9,302 nucleotides of DNA from Streptosporangiaceae bacterium (lineage in GTDB: Bacteria > Actinomycetota > Actinomycetes > Streptosporangiales > Streptosporangiaceae). The translations under genes and the position numbers were made by a program. This document shows, piece after piece, positions 1-6,781 of the stretch (positions are counted from its first letter, which is position 1; every line of letters starts with the position of its first letter). Location of the stretch: assembly GCA_030041195.1 (NCBI GenBank), contig JASHOI010000167.1, positions 1 to 9,302 of the forward strand, in the 5' to 3' direction. Below the pieces are notes generated by a model. That model saw nothing but the letters and a program-made list of their open reading frames with translations, did not search any database and was not told the DNA's origin.

Positions 1-589
1 CGTGCGGTGGCCGGCCCGCGCCGCGCGCCGCACAGTCGAGCGTCAGCCCGGCGGCCGTCGGCCCGCTGGCGTCGGCCCCGACCTGGTAGCGGTACCGGTC
101 CAGGTGCAGGCCGAAGCCGGCCCCGGTGCCGAGATCCACCAGCGCCACCGGGCGGGCGGGGCCGGCGGGCGGCTCGCTGGCCGTGATCCCCAGCGCGATC
201 TGGGTGCACCTGGCCACCTCGTTCATCTGGTATCTGCGCCCGTCGCAGACCGCGGCGATGTCGTCAAGGCGTTCGGAACAGAAGGCACGGGCCGCCGGGA
301 AGAAACCTTCGTCGAAGGCCGGCTGGGCGGTGCCGGGCGAGGGGAAGTAGCCGGCCAGCGGCTGCGGCCGGTCGCGGCGCACCAGGAACGCGATGGCCGC
401 GCTGGCCAGCAGCGCGGGCAGCCTGTCCGGCGGCAGTGCAGCCATGCGGCCGAGCAGCGCGTCGTGCTCCGCGATCACACCGAACAGCGCCGCGGTGAGC
501 CGCCAGGACGGCGGCGCATCCGGGGTGGCCCAGCCCGCGGCCACCTCCAGCGCCTGGGCGCGTACCTGCGCGGTCTCCGATGCGGTCAT
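1..589 (-). CDS. DUF2332 family protein, N-terminal part (runs off the window)
   Basis: Reading the minus strand from an ATG at 589 gives 196 codons open to the window edge, so the C-terminus is missing. The translation matches what I know of DUF2332 proteins. It has an FCSER...YQMNEVARC block at about residues 103-128, then the family's central glycine-rich strand-loop, here ALVDLGTGAGFGLHLDRYRY at about 149-168 (family members usually read E-x-G-x-S/A-A-G-L-N-L-x-x-D-R-Y). That loop resembles motif I of SAM-dependent methyltransferases, but the family's biochemical role is not established and I assign none. A GGGGGG Shine-Dalgarno-like tract lies about 10 nt upstream of the ATG, which supports this start. 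It follows the aldo/keto reductase in the same direction after 95 bp containing two GC-rich hairpins, so co-transcription is possible but not certain. Family call fairly sure; function unknown. Confidence 0.82.
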   Translation of the reverse strand, partial: MTASETAQVRAQALEVAAGWATPDAPPSWRLTAALFGVIAEHDALLGRMAALPPDRLPALLASAAIAFLVRRDRPQPLAGYFPSPGTAQPAFDEGFFPAARAFCSERLDDIAAVCDGRRYQMNEVARCTQIALGITASEPPAGPARPVALVDLGTGAGFGLHLDRYRYQVGADASGPTAAGLTLDCAARGAGRPPH

Positions 590-625
590 CCCGGCCAGCC
601 CCCCGACGTCGCCCGGTCACGCCTC

Positions 626-646
626 CCAGGCAGGAGCCTAGCCTGG
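626..646 (-). terminator. Short inverted repeat between reductase and DUF2332 genes
   Basis: CCAGGC (626-631) and GCCTGG (641-646) form a 6-bp stem with a 9-nt loop in the 95-bp gap. There is no T-run. It may be a weak terminator or just a structured leader of the DUF2332 gene. Confidence 0.25.
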
Positions 647-666
647 CTGGGCTCGCGGTTCCGGGC

Positions 667-685
667 GGCCGGCGCCGGTCCGGCC
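667..685 (-). terminator. GC-rich hairpin at the 3' end of the aldo/keto reductase gene
   Basis: GGCCGG (667-672) pairs with CCGGCC (680-685) around a 7-nt loop. The stem begins at the reductase stop codon (687-685). It lacks a U-tract, as many actinobacterial terminator-like hairpins do, so it is only a candidate transcription end. Confidence 0.35.
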
Positions 686-1608
686 TAGCCCAGCGCCGGC
701 TGCAGGCGGCGCCTGGCCTCCTCGTACAGGTCGGCCGGGAGCGGGCCCTTCTCGGCGACGGCGACGTTGGCGCGCAGGTGGCCGATGCTGGACGTGCCGA
801 CGATCGTGCTCGAAAGCGCCGGGTGGCTCAGCGTGAACCGGAGCACGAACTCGATCGGGCTCATCCCGTCGAGCAGGTCGTCCACGCCCGAGGACTCCCA
901 GCGGCGCTGGCCCACGCCCTGGTCGAGGCCGAGCGGCCCGTGGCGCCAGGCCTTGTCCTCGGCCGGGGCACCGCGCGCGGCGCCGCCGCGGATCAGCGTG
1001 CCCGCGCCGGCCTCGGCCGCGGCGGTGATCAGCTCCTCGTGCTCGCGCTGTACCGCCGAATAGGGGATCTGGAATACCTCGAACACGCCCATCGCGATCT
1101 GGTCGGGCAGATTCGGCAGGATCCCCGACATCCCGATGAACCGGACCTTGCCCTCGTCGCGCACGGACTGCAGGGTCTCGACGGTGTGGTCCGCCTCCAT
1201 CTGGGCCCGGCTCGGGGACATGTGCACCTGGACCAGGTCCAGCCGGTCCGTGCGCAGGCTGCGCAGCGACTGCTCGATGTCCGCGCGGACGTTGCCGGGG
1301 CTGTAGTCGTGCTGGTACGGCGGCGTCGCGTCCGGTGGCGGGCTGAGCGGGCAGCCGCACTTCGAGGCCAGGAAGTACTCGTCGCGGCGGTGGCCCACAT
1401 ACCGGCCGATGAGCTCCTCGCTGCGGCCGTAATCGACCGAGGTGTCGATCAGGTTGATGCCGCTGTCGAGCACCGCGCCCAGGACCCTGCCCGCGTCGTC
1501 GTCGCTGATTGCCGGGCCGCGCGGCTGGCCGCGCAGTTCCATGGCCCCGTACCCGAGGATGGTTACGTCCGCACCGGTCCGCCCGAGAGGGCGCGTCTGG
1601 ATCGCCAT
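685..1608 (-). CDS. Aldo/keto reductase
   Basis: A 307-residue protein with the usual length and order of a single-domain (beta/alpha)8 aldo/keto reductase: NAD(P)H-dependent, cytosolic, reducing aldehydes or ketones. It opens with RPLGRTGADVTILGYGAM, the first strand of the family. The catalytic tetrad is complete: D55 and Y60 in NLIDTSVDYG, K83 in LASKCG and H129 in LVQVHM. The cofactor-binding end is seen in SSTIVGTSSIGHLRAN near the C-terminus. The middle part (about 200-240) is less typical and rich in Gly/Ala/Arg. The substrate cannot be named. The start ATG at 1608 has no good Shine-Dalgarno, but a TAGCGT box (1620-1615) ends 6 nt upstream of it, so the transcript is probably leaderless with its own promoter. 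This gene lies 37 bp downstream of the glycosyltransferase gene and in the same direction; no functional link is evident. Confidence 0.93.
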   Translation of the reverse strand: MAIQTRPLGRTGADVTILGYGAMELRGQPRGPAISDDDAGRVLGAVLDSGINLIDTSVDYGRSEELIGRYVGHRRDEYFLASKCGCPLSPPPDATPPYQHDYSPGNVRADIEQSLRSLRTDRLDLVQVHMSPSRAQMEADHTVETLQSVRDEGKVRFIGMSGILPNLPDQIAMGVFEVFQIPYSAVQREHEELITAAAEAGAGTLIRGGAARGAPAEDKAWRHGPLGLDQGVGQRRWESSGVDDLLDGMSPIEFVLRFTLSHPALSSTIVGTSSIGHLRANVAVAEKGPLPADLYEEARRRLQPALG

Positions 1609-1620
1609 GACCGCACGCTA
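1608..1620 (-). promoter_or_regulatory. Putative leaderless promoter -10 box of the reductase gene
   Basis: On the minus strand TAGCGT (1620-1615) fits the actinobacterial TANNNT -10 consensus, and the seventh base after it is the A of the start codon (1608). No convincing -35 is seen. Confidence 0.4.
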
Positions 1621-1645
1621 TCGGCTTCAGCACGGCAAAACGGAA

Positions 1646-2932
1646 TCAGCCGGCCGGGGCCCCGGCCCGGCCGGTCAGCGCGAGCCATCCGTACAGGCCG
1701 GCCGGGTAGGCGAAGTAGCCGAACCTGGCGGCCGGGGACAGGGCGAACATCAGCGCCAGGCCGAGGGCCAGGCGGCGCGCCGCGGCCGCGCCGTCCGCTG
1801 GCGGCCGGGTCACCATCGACACGGCGATGGCCAGCCCGGCGGCGATCAGCAGGGCGATCGCGGCGAGGTGGCCCGCCGGGCCGAGCGTGGCCAGCACGTG
1901 ACCGGGAAGCGGGCTCTGCGCCGGGGTGCGGGCGCGGGTCAGGCCGAGCGGGTACGCGAGCGTGTTCTGGATCAGCGAGGCCGGGGCGGCCATGGCGGCG
2001 GGAGCCAGGCCGGCGGTGAGCACGGCGGCGGCGGCCACGGCCGTGGCCGCGAACCTGGCGGCGCTGCGGACGCCGTCCCGGGCGGCGACCATGGCGGTGA
2101 GCACGACCACGGCGGGCCAGGCGGTGTACTTCATCGCGCACGCGACGGCGATCGTGACGGCGGCCGCCCAGGCGCCGGGAGCGAGCCACGCACCGGGGCG
2201 CGCCGCGGCGCGGGCAGGGCCGGCCAGCAGGGCCAGGGCGAGGCAGGTCAGCGCCAGCACCGGCGGATCGGTGATGCCCAGCGCCAGCGGGAAGGCCATC
2301 ACCGGGGAAGCGACGGCGAACCCGGCGCGGCGCAGCGATCGGCCGGTCCAGGCGCGGTCGTCGGCGGCGATCCGGAACGCCGCGGCCAGCAGCAGGAAGC
2401 TGGCCACGGCGAGCCACGGCCTCGGGTCGCCGGCCAGGCCGGGCAGGCCGAGCGCCCGCGGCAGGCCGAACAGGGCCATCACCGGCAGGTACGGGTTGTA
2501 GGCCAGAAAGCCGCCGTGGCCGAGCTGCGCAAGCGGCAGGTACGGGCTGCCGTGGTGCAGCAGCAGCGCCGCCGACCTGGTGACCACGGTCACGTCGGAG
2601 GTGGCCGGCGCCTGGGTTGCCAGCCAGATCACCGGCGCGGCCAGCGCGCCGGCCAGGCTGGTGGTGAGCGCCGCCAGACGCCCGCCGCGGGTCGGCCAGG
2701 CCGCGGCGAGCGCCGCGGCGGCGGCGTATCCGAACGAGGCCCAGATGCCCCAGCAGCGGTCGTGACCGGGGCCGCTGAACAGCGCGACGGCGCCGGCGTA
2801 GACCGCGAACACGGCGTACCAGACGGCAGCACGCGGCGATGCCGGCCCGGCCGCCGGCCGCTCCGGCGGGACCAGCGGCGTGGCGGCGGCCTCGTCCGTG
2901 ATCGCGCGGCCCCGTTCCGCGATGATTGTCAT
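1646..2932 (-). CDS. Polytopic membrane glycosyltransferase, GT87 (DUF2029)-like
   Basis: A 428-residue, very hydrophobic protein with about ten predicted membrane spans after a roughly 35-residue Ala/Pro-rich cytoplasmic start. The first large loop carries the features of GT-C-fold, polyprenyl-phosphate-sugar-dependent transferases of the GT87/DUF2029 group: a conserved aspartate in SDVTVVTRSA (D113), then HHGSPYLP (about 127-133) and YNPYLPVMALFGLPRALG (from about 145). By family, it would move a sugar, often mannose, from a lipid-phosphate donor onto a cell-envelope lipid or glycan at the outer face of the membrane. Donor and acceptor cannot be read from sequence. I chose ATG 2932 (MTIIAERG) because the reading frame further upstream runs antisense through the kinase gene with no membrane character, and because AGGA lies just before it. 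The TGA is at 1648-1646. A divergent 219-bp region separates it from the kinase. Confidence 0.82.
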   Translation of the reverse strand: MTIIAERGRAITDEAAATPLVPPERPAAGPASPRAAVWYAVFAVYAGAVALFSGPGHDRCWGIWASFGYAAAAALAAAWPTRGGRLAALTTSLAGALAAPVIWLATQAPATSDVTVVTRSAALLLHHGSPYLPLAQLGHGGFLAYNPYLPVMALFGLPRALGLPGLAGDPRPWLAVASFLLLAAAFRIAADDRAWTGRSLRRAGFAVASPVMAFPLALGITDPPVLALTCLALALLAGPARAAARPGAWLAPGAWAAAVTIAVACAMKYTAWPAVVVLTAMVAARDGVRSAARFAATAVAAAAVLTAGLAPAAMAAPASLIQNTLAYPLGLTRARTPAQSPLPGHVLATLGPAGHLAAIALLIAAGLAIAVSMVTRPPADGAAAARRLALGLALMFALSPAARFGYFAYPAGLYGWLALTGRAGAPAG

Positions 2933-3151
2933 CGATCCTGCCCCGGATTCGTCTGGGCGGCGTGCCGCCTCGGTTGGCTGCCGTGGTTTTCGGTCCGCTG
3001 TGATGGTGGTTATTGCGCCGGGTCCCAGCCTGGTTCGCCGCCGCACGGATATCGATGGCCCTGTCTCCCGAACCTTTGCTGGGGTTGGCCCCCCAGCCGG
3101 AGGGGGGTTTATCCCCCGTTCAACACGGCGGCGTTTGCGTATCGTGGCGGT
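2933..3151. other. Divergent intergenic region between glycosyltransferase and kinase
   Basis: No gene is seen here. The glycosyltransferase leader contains a palindrome, GGCGGC-GT-GCCGCC (2956-2969), that could fold in its RNA. The kinase-proximal half holds the C/G-tract array at 3089-3117 and the likely -10 box at 3140-3145. Composition is less GC-rich than the flanking genes. Confidence 0.6.
3089..3117 (+). promoter_or_regulatory. Three-part C6/G6/C5 tract: terminator-like hairpin and overlapping palindrome
   Basis: CCCCCC (3089-3094), GGGGGG (3102-3107) and CCCCC (3113-3117) allow two mutually exclusive pairings. C6:G6 has a 7-nt loop followed by TTTAT, which is terminator-like. G5:C5 has a 5-nt TTTAT loop. 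As DNA, the second is a palindrome just upstream of the kinase promoter and could be an operator. Confidence 0.4.
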
Positions 3152-3154
3152 GTG
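3140..3154 (+). promoter_or_regulatory. Putative leaderless -10 box of the histidine kinase gene
   Basis: TATCGT (3140-3145) matches TANNNT, and the seventh base after it is the G of the GTG start (3152), predicting a leaderless mRNA. A poor -35 candidate (GTTCAA, 3118-3123) lies 16 bp upstream, next to the G/C palindrome. Confidence 0.45.
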
Positions 3155-4429
3155 GGAGAGGAGCCGGCGGCCAGGGCGCCCACCACGCACGTCCCGGCCG
3201 AGCCCGCCCAGACCGCGCAGATCGGCTGGTCGATCCTGCTGGGGCCGGTCTCGCCGCGTACCTGGCGGGCGATCGCGAACATGGTGGTCTCGCTGATCAT
3301 CGGCTCGCTGTTCTTCGTCGTGCTGATCTGCGCGCTGCTGCTCTCCGGCTCGGTCTCCTGGATCGTCGGGCTGGGGACGCTGGCCCTGGCATCCACGCTC
3401 CGGCTCGCCGCCAGAATGGCCCGGGTGGACCGCTGGCGGATCGCGCGCATGACCGGCGTGCGCATCGATCTGGCGTCGCTGCCCGGGCCGACATCGGATC
3501 TGTCGTTCCTGCAGCGCCAGAAGGCGTGGTCGCAATCGCCGGCGGTGCGGCGGATCGTCGCGTACCAGCTCGCCCGGCTCCCGGTCAGCGCCGTGTCGCT
3601 GTTCGCCGTGAGCCTCGCGTGGCTCGAGATGATCGCCGCTCTGAGCGACGTCGGGTCGGCCAGCTTCGGCCACGGCGCCAGCCGGCTGCTGCTCGGCCTC
3701 GTCTGCCTGTTCGCGTGGCCGCTGCTGGCCCGGCTCGGGTCGGCCGTGGACGTGTCCCTCGCCAGAGCCCTGCTCGGGCCGAGCCGCAGCGGCCAGCTCT
3801 CCGAAGAGGTCCAGCGGCTCGGCGAGGCCCGGACGCTGGCCGTCGAGTCGGCGGAGACCGAGCGCCGGCGCATCGAGCGTGACCTGCACGACGGGCTGCA
3901 GCCCAAGCTCGTGTCGCTGGCGCTGGAACTCGGCCTGGCCAAGACCAGGTTCGAGCGCGATCCGGACTCGGCGCGATCCCTCATCAACCAGGCGCACGAG
4001 GAGGCCAAGACGGCGATCGAAGACCTGCGCGGCCTGGTACGCGGGATCCACCCGTCCGTGCTGGACGAGCGCGGCCTGGACGCGGCGTTCTCCGCGCTCG
4101 TGGCGAACTGCTCCGTGCCGGTCCGGGTCGAGGTCAGCCTGGCGCAGCGCCCCGACAAGGCGGTGGAGGCCGTCGCGTACTTCGTGGTCGCCGAGGCGAT
4201 CACGAACGTGACCAAGCACTCCGACGCGTCCCGGGCCTCGGTGACGATCACCGAGGGCGCCGGGCTGCTCAGGGTGCTGGTGGAGGACAACGGCAGCGGC
4301 GGGGCGCAGGTCGAGCCGCGCGGCGGCCTGGCCGGCCTGGCCGCCAGGGTCGCGGCGATCGACGGCACGTTCGCCGTGGACTCACCAACGGGCGGCCCTA
4401 CCCGAGTTGAGGCAACCATACCTGTCTGA
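3152..4429 (+). CDS. Membrane sensor histidine kinase (HisKA_3/NarX type), with atypical 3' end
   Basis: A 425-residue two-component sensor kinase. The N-terminal half is membranous: SPRTWRAIANMVVSLIIG and following spans at about 43-88, with a second pair at about 134-205. The pattern resembles the PF13796 putative sensor domain. A linker with an acidic-basic coiled stretch leads into the dimerization box ETERRRIERDLHDG, with the phospho-acceptor His at residue 246. The GHKL ATPase has its N-box in VAEAITNVTKHSD (N352), the G1 box VEDNGSGG (D379) and GGLAGLAARV (391-400). The GTG start at 3152 is favoured by the TATCGT box placing the transcript start on it. The natural partner is the NarL regulator at 6853, now 2.4 kb away. 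The last 15 codons (S411-V425) are odd: 8 end in A/T, against none of the 61 before. A second kinase C-terminus sits before the regulator gene, so this gene looks chimeric but intact. The signal sensed is unknown. Confidence 0.92.
   Translation: MGEEPAARAPTTHVPAEPAQTAQIGWSILLGPVSPRTWRAIANMVVSLIIGSLFFVVLICALLLSGSVSWIVGLGTLALASTLRLAARMARVDRWRIARMTGVRIDLASLPGPTSDLSFLQRQKAWSQSPAVRRIVAYQLARLPVSAVSLFAVSLAWLEMIAALSDVGSASFGHGASRLLLGLVCLFAWPLLARLGSAVDVSLARALLGPSRSGQLSEEVQRLGEARTLAVESAETERRRIERDLHDGLQPKLVSLALELGLAKTRFERDPDSARSLINQAHEEAKTAIEDLRGLVRGIHPSVLDERGLDAAFSALVANCSVPVRVEVSLAQRPDKAVEAVAYFVVAEAITNVTKHSDASRASVTITEGAGLLRVLVEDNGSGGAQVEPRGGLAGLAARVAAIDGTFAVDSPTGGPTRVEATIPV
4382..4429 (+). other. Compositionally foreign 3' end of the kinase gene
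   Basis: Codons 411-425 use TCA, CCA, CCT, CGA, GTT, GCA, ATA and CCT, all rare in this window, while codons 350-410 have only G/C at the third position. The change falls sharply after D410 and continues to the stop. The encoded SPTGGPTRVEATIPV is a normal kinase tail, so the protein is not truncated. The segment looks brought in from another gene. Confidence 0.6.
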
Positions 4430-4450
4430 CCCGAATTGGCCGGGCCGGGC

Positions 4451-5896
4451 TCAAGCCGCCGTCTGGTCGTCGTGGCCGTGGCCAGGCAGCAGCAGCGCGG
4501 GCACGAAGGAGAGGGCGGTCAGCCCGAGGACCCAGGCGAATGTTGTGTCGAATGCGTGGGCGATATCGTGCGGGTTTCCGGTGGCCGAGATCGCGTGCTG
4601 CAGGATGACGGCCAGGACCGCGGTGCCGAGCGCGCCGCCGATCTGCTGGAAGATCCGCACTCCGGTGGTCACAGCCGGGATGGCGCTGTGCGGCAGGCCG
4701 ATGTAGGCGGCGTTGGTCATCGGAATGACCACGAGGCCGAGCCCGGCGCCGCGGGCGACGAGCACGACGCTGAGCAGCGCTTCGCTGGTGTGGGCCGTAG
4801 CGAGCACGTAGGGGATCGTCGCGACGGTGAGCAGCACCATCCCGGTGAGAGCGACCAGCCGAATGCTGACGCCCAGCTTGTCGACGAGACGTGCGGCGCC
4901 GAGCGCTCCGATCGCCACGCCAACGCCCTGCGGGGCGAGCAGCAGGCCGGCCTGCAGGGCGGACGCGCCGCGTGCCTGCTGGTAATAGAGCGGCAGCAGG
5001 AACAGCCCGCCGATGAGCATGACGCCGGACAGGAACATCAATGCCGAGGACGTCGCGTAGCCGCGACGACGCAGGAACCGCAGGTTGAGGATCGGCTCGA
5101 CGCGGGAGCGCAGCGCATGCACGCAATACCCGGCGAGGATCGCAACGCCGGCGGCCAGGGGCGCGATGACCGTGGTGTGGTCAAACCCGCCGGTCACGCC
5201 CGCCTCGGAGAGCCCGTAGACGAACAGCGCCAGCGCGGGTGAGAGCAGCGCGAGACCGCGGACGTCGAGGCGGCGATCGGCGTTGATCTTGGTCTGGGGC
5301 ACGGTGCGCCGGGCGAGCACCAGCGCGACCAGGACGATGGGGACGTTGACGTAGAAGATCCAGCGCCAGCTCGCGTTGCTGAGGATCAGCCCGCCGATCG
5401 CCGGGCCGAGGACGGGGCCGGCCTGGGAGGGGATGGCGATGAACGGCACGATGCGCGCCAGTCGCTCGCGGCCGGCCGCGTTGACGAGGATCGTCTGCGC
5501 GAGCGGCAGCAGCATCCCGCCGCCGATGCCCTGGAAGATGCGGAAGGCGATGAGGCTGCCGGTCGACCACGCAGCGCCGCACAACGCCGAGCCGACGACG
5601 AAGATGACCAGCGAGGCCATCCAGGAGCGGCGCCCGCCGAAGCGCTGGAAGGCCCAGCCGCTCACCGGGATCGTCATCGCGCTGGCGAGCACGTAGCCGG
5701 TGCTGACCCACTGGATCGTGGACACGCTGGTGTGCAGCCGGCGCTGCAGGGTGTCGATCGCGACGTTAACGATCGTCAGGTCGAGGATCGCCGCGAGCGA
5801 GCCCACGACGATCACCAGCGCGAGCTTGACCAGCGCGGGATCGAGCGGCTCGGTGCGGCTCTGGTGGGACTGGATCTTGCTAGTTCTAGTAGTCAC
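4451..5896 (-). CDS. MFS multidrug efflux transporter, DHA2 (EmrB/QacA) family
   Basis: A proton-driven exporter of the inner membrane, 481 residues, the normal length for 14-span DHA2 drug:H+ antiporters. Visible signatures are the first span ending in ILDLTIVNVAI, motif A after span 2 (GWAFQRFGGRRSWM), RIFQGIGGGMLLPLAQ in span 4, and antiporter motif C in span 5 (GPVLGPAIGGLIL). NASWRWIFYVNVP, typical of EmrB/QacA proteins, follows. Substrates cannot be deduced. I take GTG 5896 as the start because TTGACA-17 bp-AAGAAT places transcription on that G. An in-frame ATG three codons upstream (5905) is the alternative and lies inside the -10 box. The gene converges on the kinase gene with 21 bp between the stops. 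It is divergent from a TetR gene, the usual arrangement for a repressor-controlled pump. It lies inside what looks like an inserted segment. Confidence 0.93.
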   Translation of the reverse strand: MTTRTSKIQSHQSRTEPLDPALVKLALVIVVGSLAAILDLTIVNVAIDTLQRRLHTSVSTIQWVSTGYVLASAMTIPVSGWAFQRFGGRRSWMASLVIFVVGSALCGAAWSTGSLIAFRIFQGIGGGMLLPLAQTILVNAAGRERLARIVPFIAIPSQAGPVLGPAIGGLILSNASWRWIFYVNVPIVLVALVLARRTVPQTKINADRRLDVRGLALLSPALALFVYGLSEAGVTGGFDHTTVIAPLAAGVAILAGYCVHALRSRVEPILNLRFLRRRGYATSSALMFLSGVMLIGGLFLLPLYYQQARGASALQAGLLLAPQGVGVAIGALGAARLVDKLGVSIRLVALTGMVLLTVATIPYVLATAHTSEALLSVVLVARGAGLGLVVIPMTNAAYIGLPHSAIPAVTTGVRIFQQIGGALGTAVLAVILQHAISATGNPHDIAHAFDTTFAWVLGLTALSFVPALLLPGHGHDDQTAA

Positions 5897-5932
5897 GAAC
5901 ACCATTCTTCATACGAACAGTGATCCTGTCAA
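5896..5932 (-). promoter_or_regulatory. MFS promoter: TTGACA -35, AAGAAT -10, leaderless GTG
   Basis: On the minus strand a perfect TTGACA (5932-5927) is followed after 17 bp by AAGAAT (5909-5904), and 7 nt later by the GTG at 5896. Spacing is ideal for a housekeeping sigma factor and predicts a leaderless transcript. TetR binding here would block it. Confidence 0.6.
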
Positions 5933-5940
5933 TCCGAACA
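5896..5940. repeat. Three CGAACA repeats in the MFS/TetR divergent promoter
   Basis: CGAACA occurs at 5896-5901, 5914-5919 and 5935-5940, spaced 18 and 21 bp apart, bracketing the MFS -10 and -35 boxes. ACAG-N5-CTGT (5917-5929) overlaps the middle copy and the -35. CTTGCTAG also occurs twice, at 5876-5883 and 5973-5980, near each gene's start. Any of these could be the TetR operator; none is a perfect long palindrome. Confidence 0.35.
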
Positions 5941-5977
5941 TCGATCCGCACAATCAGAAGGACGTTCCAGGCCTTGC

Positions 5978-5992
5978 TAGACTGCCCTCATG
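5978..5992 (+). promoter_or_regulatory. Putative leaderless -10 box of the TetR gene
   Basis: TAGACT (5978-5983) fits TANNNT, and the seventh base after it is the A of the ATG at 5990. No clear -35 is seen. It overlaps the second CTTGCTAG copy, which would suit autoregulation. Confidence 0.5.
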
Positions 5993-6754
5993 GCATCGGC
6001 TCCACAGGGTCCACAGCGACGGCGCGCCGCCCGGCATCTGCAGTTCAGCAGCGACACGAACACGCCTGCGAAGCGCCGCGGACCGTCCGGCGGGCGGAAG
6101 CAGCCGATCACGGTCGAGGCCATCATCGACGCCGCCTTCGACATCGTGGCAAGCGAGGGCTACGAGGCCCTGACCATGCGCCGGGTGGCCACTGCGCTCG
6201 AAACCGGCCCCGCGTCCCTCTACGCCCACGTGGTCAACAAGGACGACCTGGACGAGTTGCTCCTCGGCCGCCTCTACGCTCAGATCGAGCTTCCCGAACC
6301 AGACCCCGGTACCTGGCGCCAGCAGATCACCAGCGTCTACGCCCAGATGCGCGATCAGTATTCGCGTTACCCCGGCATCTCCCGGGCGGCGCTCGCCATC
6401 GTGCCGACGAACCTTGAGACGATGCGAGTCAACGAGGGAATGTTCGCGATCGTGCTCGCCGGAGGTGTCGATCCGCAGACGGCCGCGTGGGCGATCGACG
6501 CACTGACGCTCTACGTCAACGCCTACTGCCTCGAGATCTCGCTGCGGGACAACCAAGTCACCCGGCACGGCGACGGCTGGGCCGTCGGCCGCGACGAACT
6601 ACTGCGCCGGTTCGCGGAGCTGCCCGACACCTTCCCGCAGACCAAGCGCTACGCAGCGGAGCTCACCTCGGGAGCAGGCCACGATCGCTTCGACTTCACC
6701 ATCAGCCTGTTCCTCGACGGTCTCCAGCGTCACGGCGACCACCGTGCACGCTAG
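5990..6754 (+). CDS. TetR/AcrR family transcriptional repressor (PF02909-type C-terminus)
   Basis: A 254-residue regulator. After a 38-residue basic, Pro/Arg/Lys-rich extension comes the TetR_N domain: PITVEAIIDAAFDIVASEGY (39-58), then the helix-turn-helix EALTMRRVATALETGPASLYAHVVNKDDLDELL (59-91). The rest is all-helical and ends in RFDFTISLFLDGLQRH, the closing signature of the TetR_C_1 ligand-binding and dimerization domain (as in the tetracycline repressor group). It is divergent from the MFS pump with about 93 bp between the starts, so the likely role is ligand-relieved repression of the pump and of itself. The ligand is unknown and need not be tetracycline. The ATG at 5990 is supported by the TAGACT box exactly 7 nt upstream. 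After the TAG at 6752 comes a kinase gene remnant and then the response regulator, so that regulator may now depend on TetR read-through transcription. Confidence 0.92.
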   Translation: MASAPQGPQRRRAARHLQFSSDTNTPAKRRGPSGGRKQPITVEAIIDAAFDIVASEGYEALTMRRVATALETGPASLYAHVVNKDDLDELLLGRLYAQIELPEPDPGTWRQQITSVYAQMRDQYSRYPGISRAALAIVPTNLETMRVNEGMFAIVLAGGVDPQTAAWAIDALTLYVNAYCLEISLRDNQVTRHGDGWAVGRDELLRRFAELPDTFPQTKRYAAELTSGAGHDRFDFTISLFLDGLQRHGDHRAR

Positions 6755-6781
6755 GCAGCCGCACGGCCTGGCTCTCGATAG

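Noticed and set aside
264..620. 118-codon frame on the minus strand
   Set aside because: Out of phase with the recognisable DUF2332 frame on the same strand. Its translation is Ala/Arg/Gly low-complexity.
1442..3151. Very long open frame on the + strand leading into the kinase
   Set aside because: This part is antisense to the reductase and glycosyltransferase genes. Its translation is low-complexity Arg/Gly/Gln. It stays open only because of high GC; the kinase proper starts at 3152.
2933..4219. In-frame N-terminal extension of the glycosyltransferase on the minus strand
   Set aside because: It is antisense to the kinase gene, Arg/Asp/Pro-rich and without membrane character. The real protein starts at 2932 with AGGA upstream.
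3109..4419. 436-codon frame antisense to the kinase
   Set aside because: A Ser/Arg/Thr-rich shadow with no domain. The opposite strand has a kinase with all catalytic motifs.
4430..4450. CCCG/CGGG hairpin between the convergent kinase and MFS stops as a bidirectional terminator
   Set aside because: Only a 4-bp stem with a 7-nt loop and no T-runs; too weak to call.
4430..6781. Insertion sequence or integrative element with its own recombinase
   Set aside because: No transposase or integrase, no terminal inverted repeats, and no target duplication beyond the shared GGCGGCCC could be found at the module edges.
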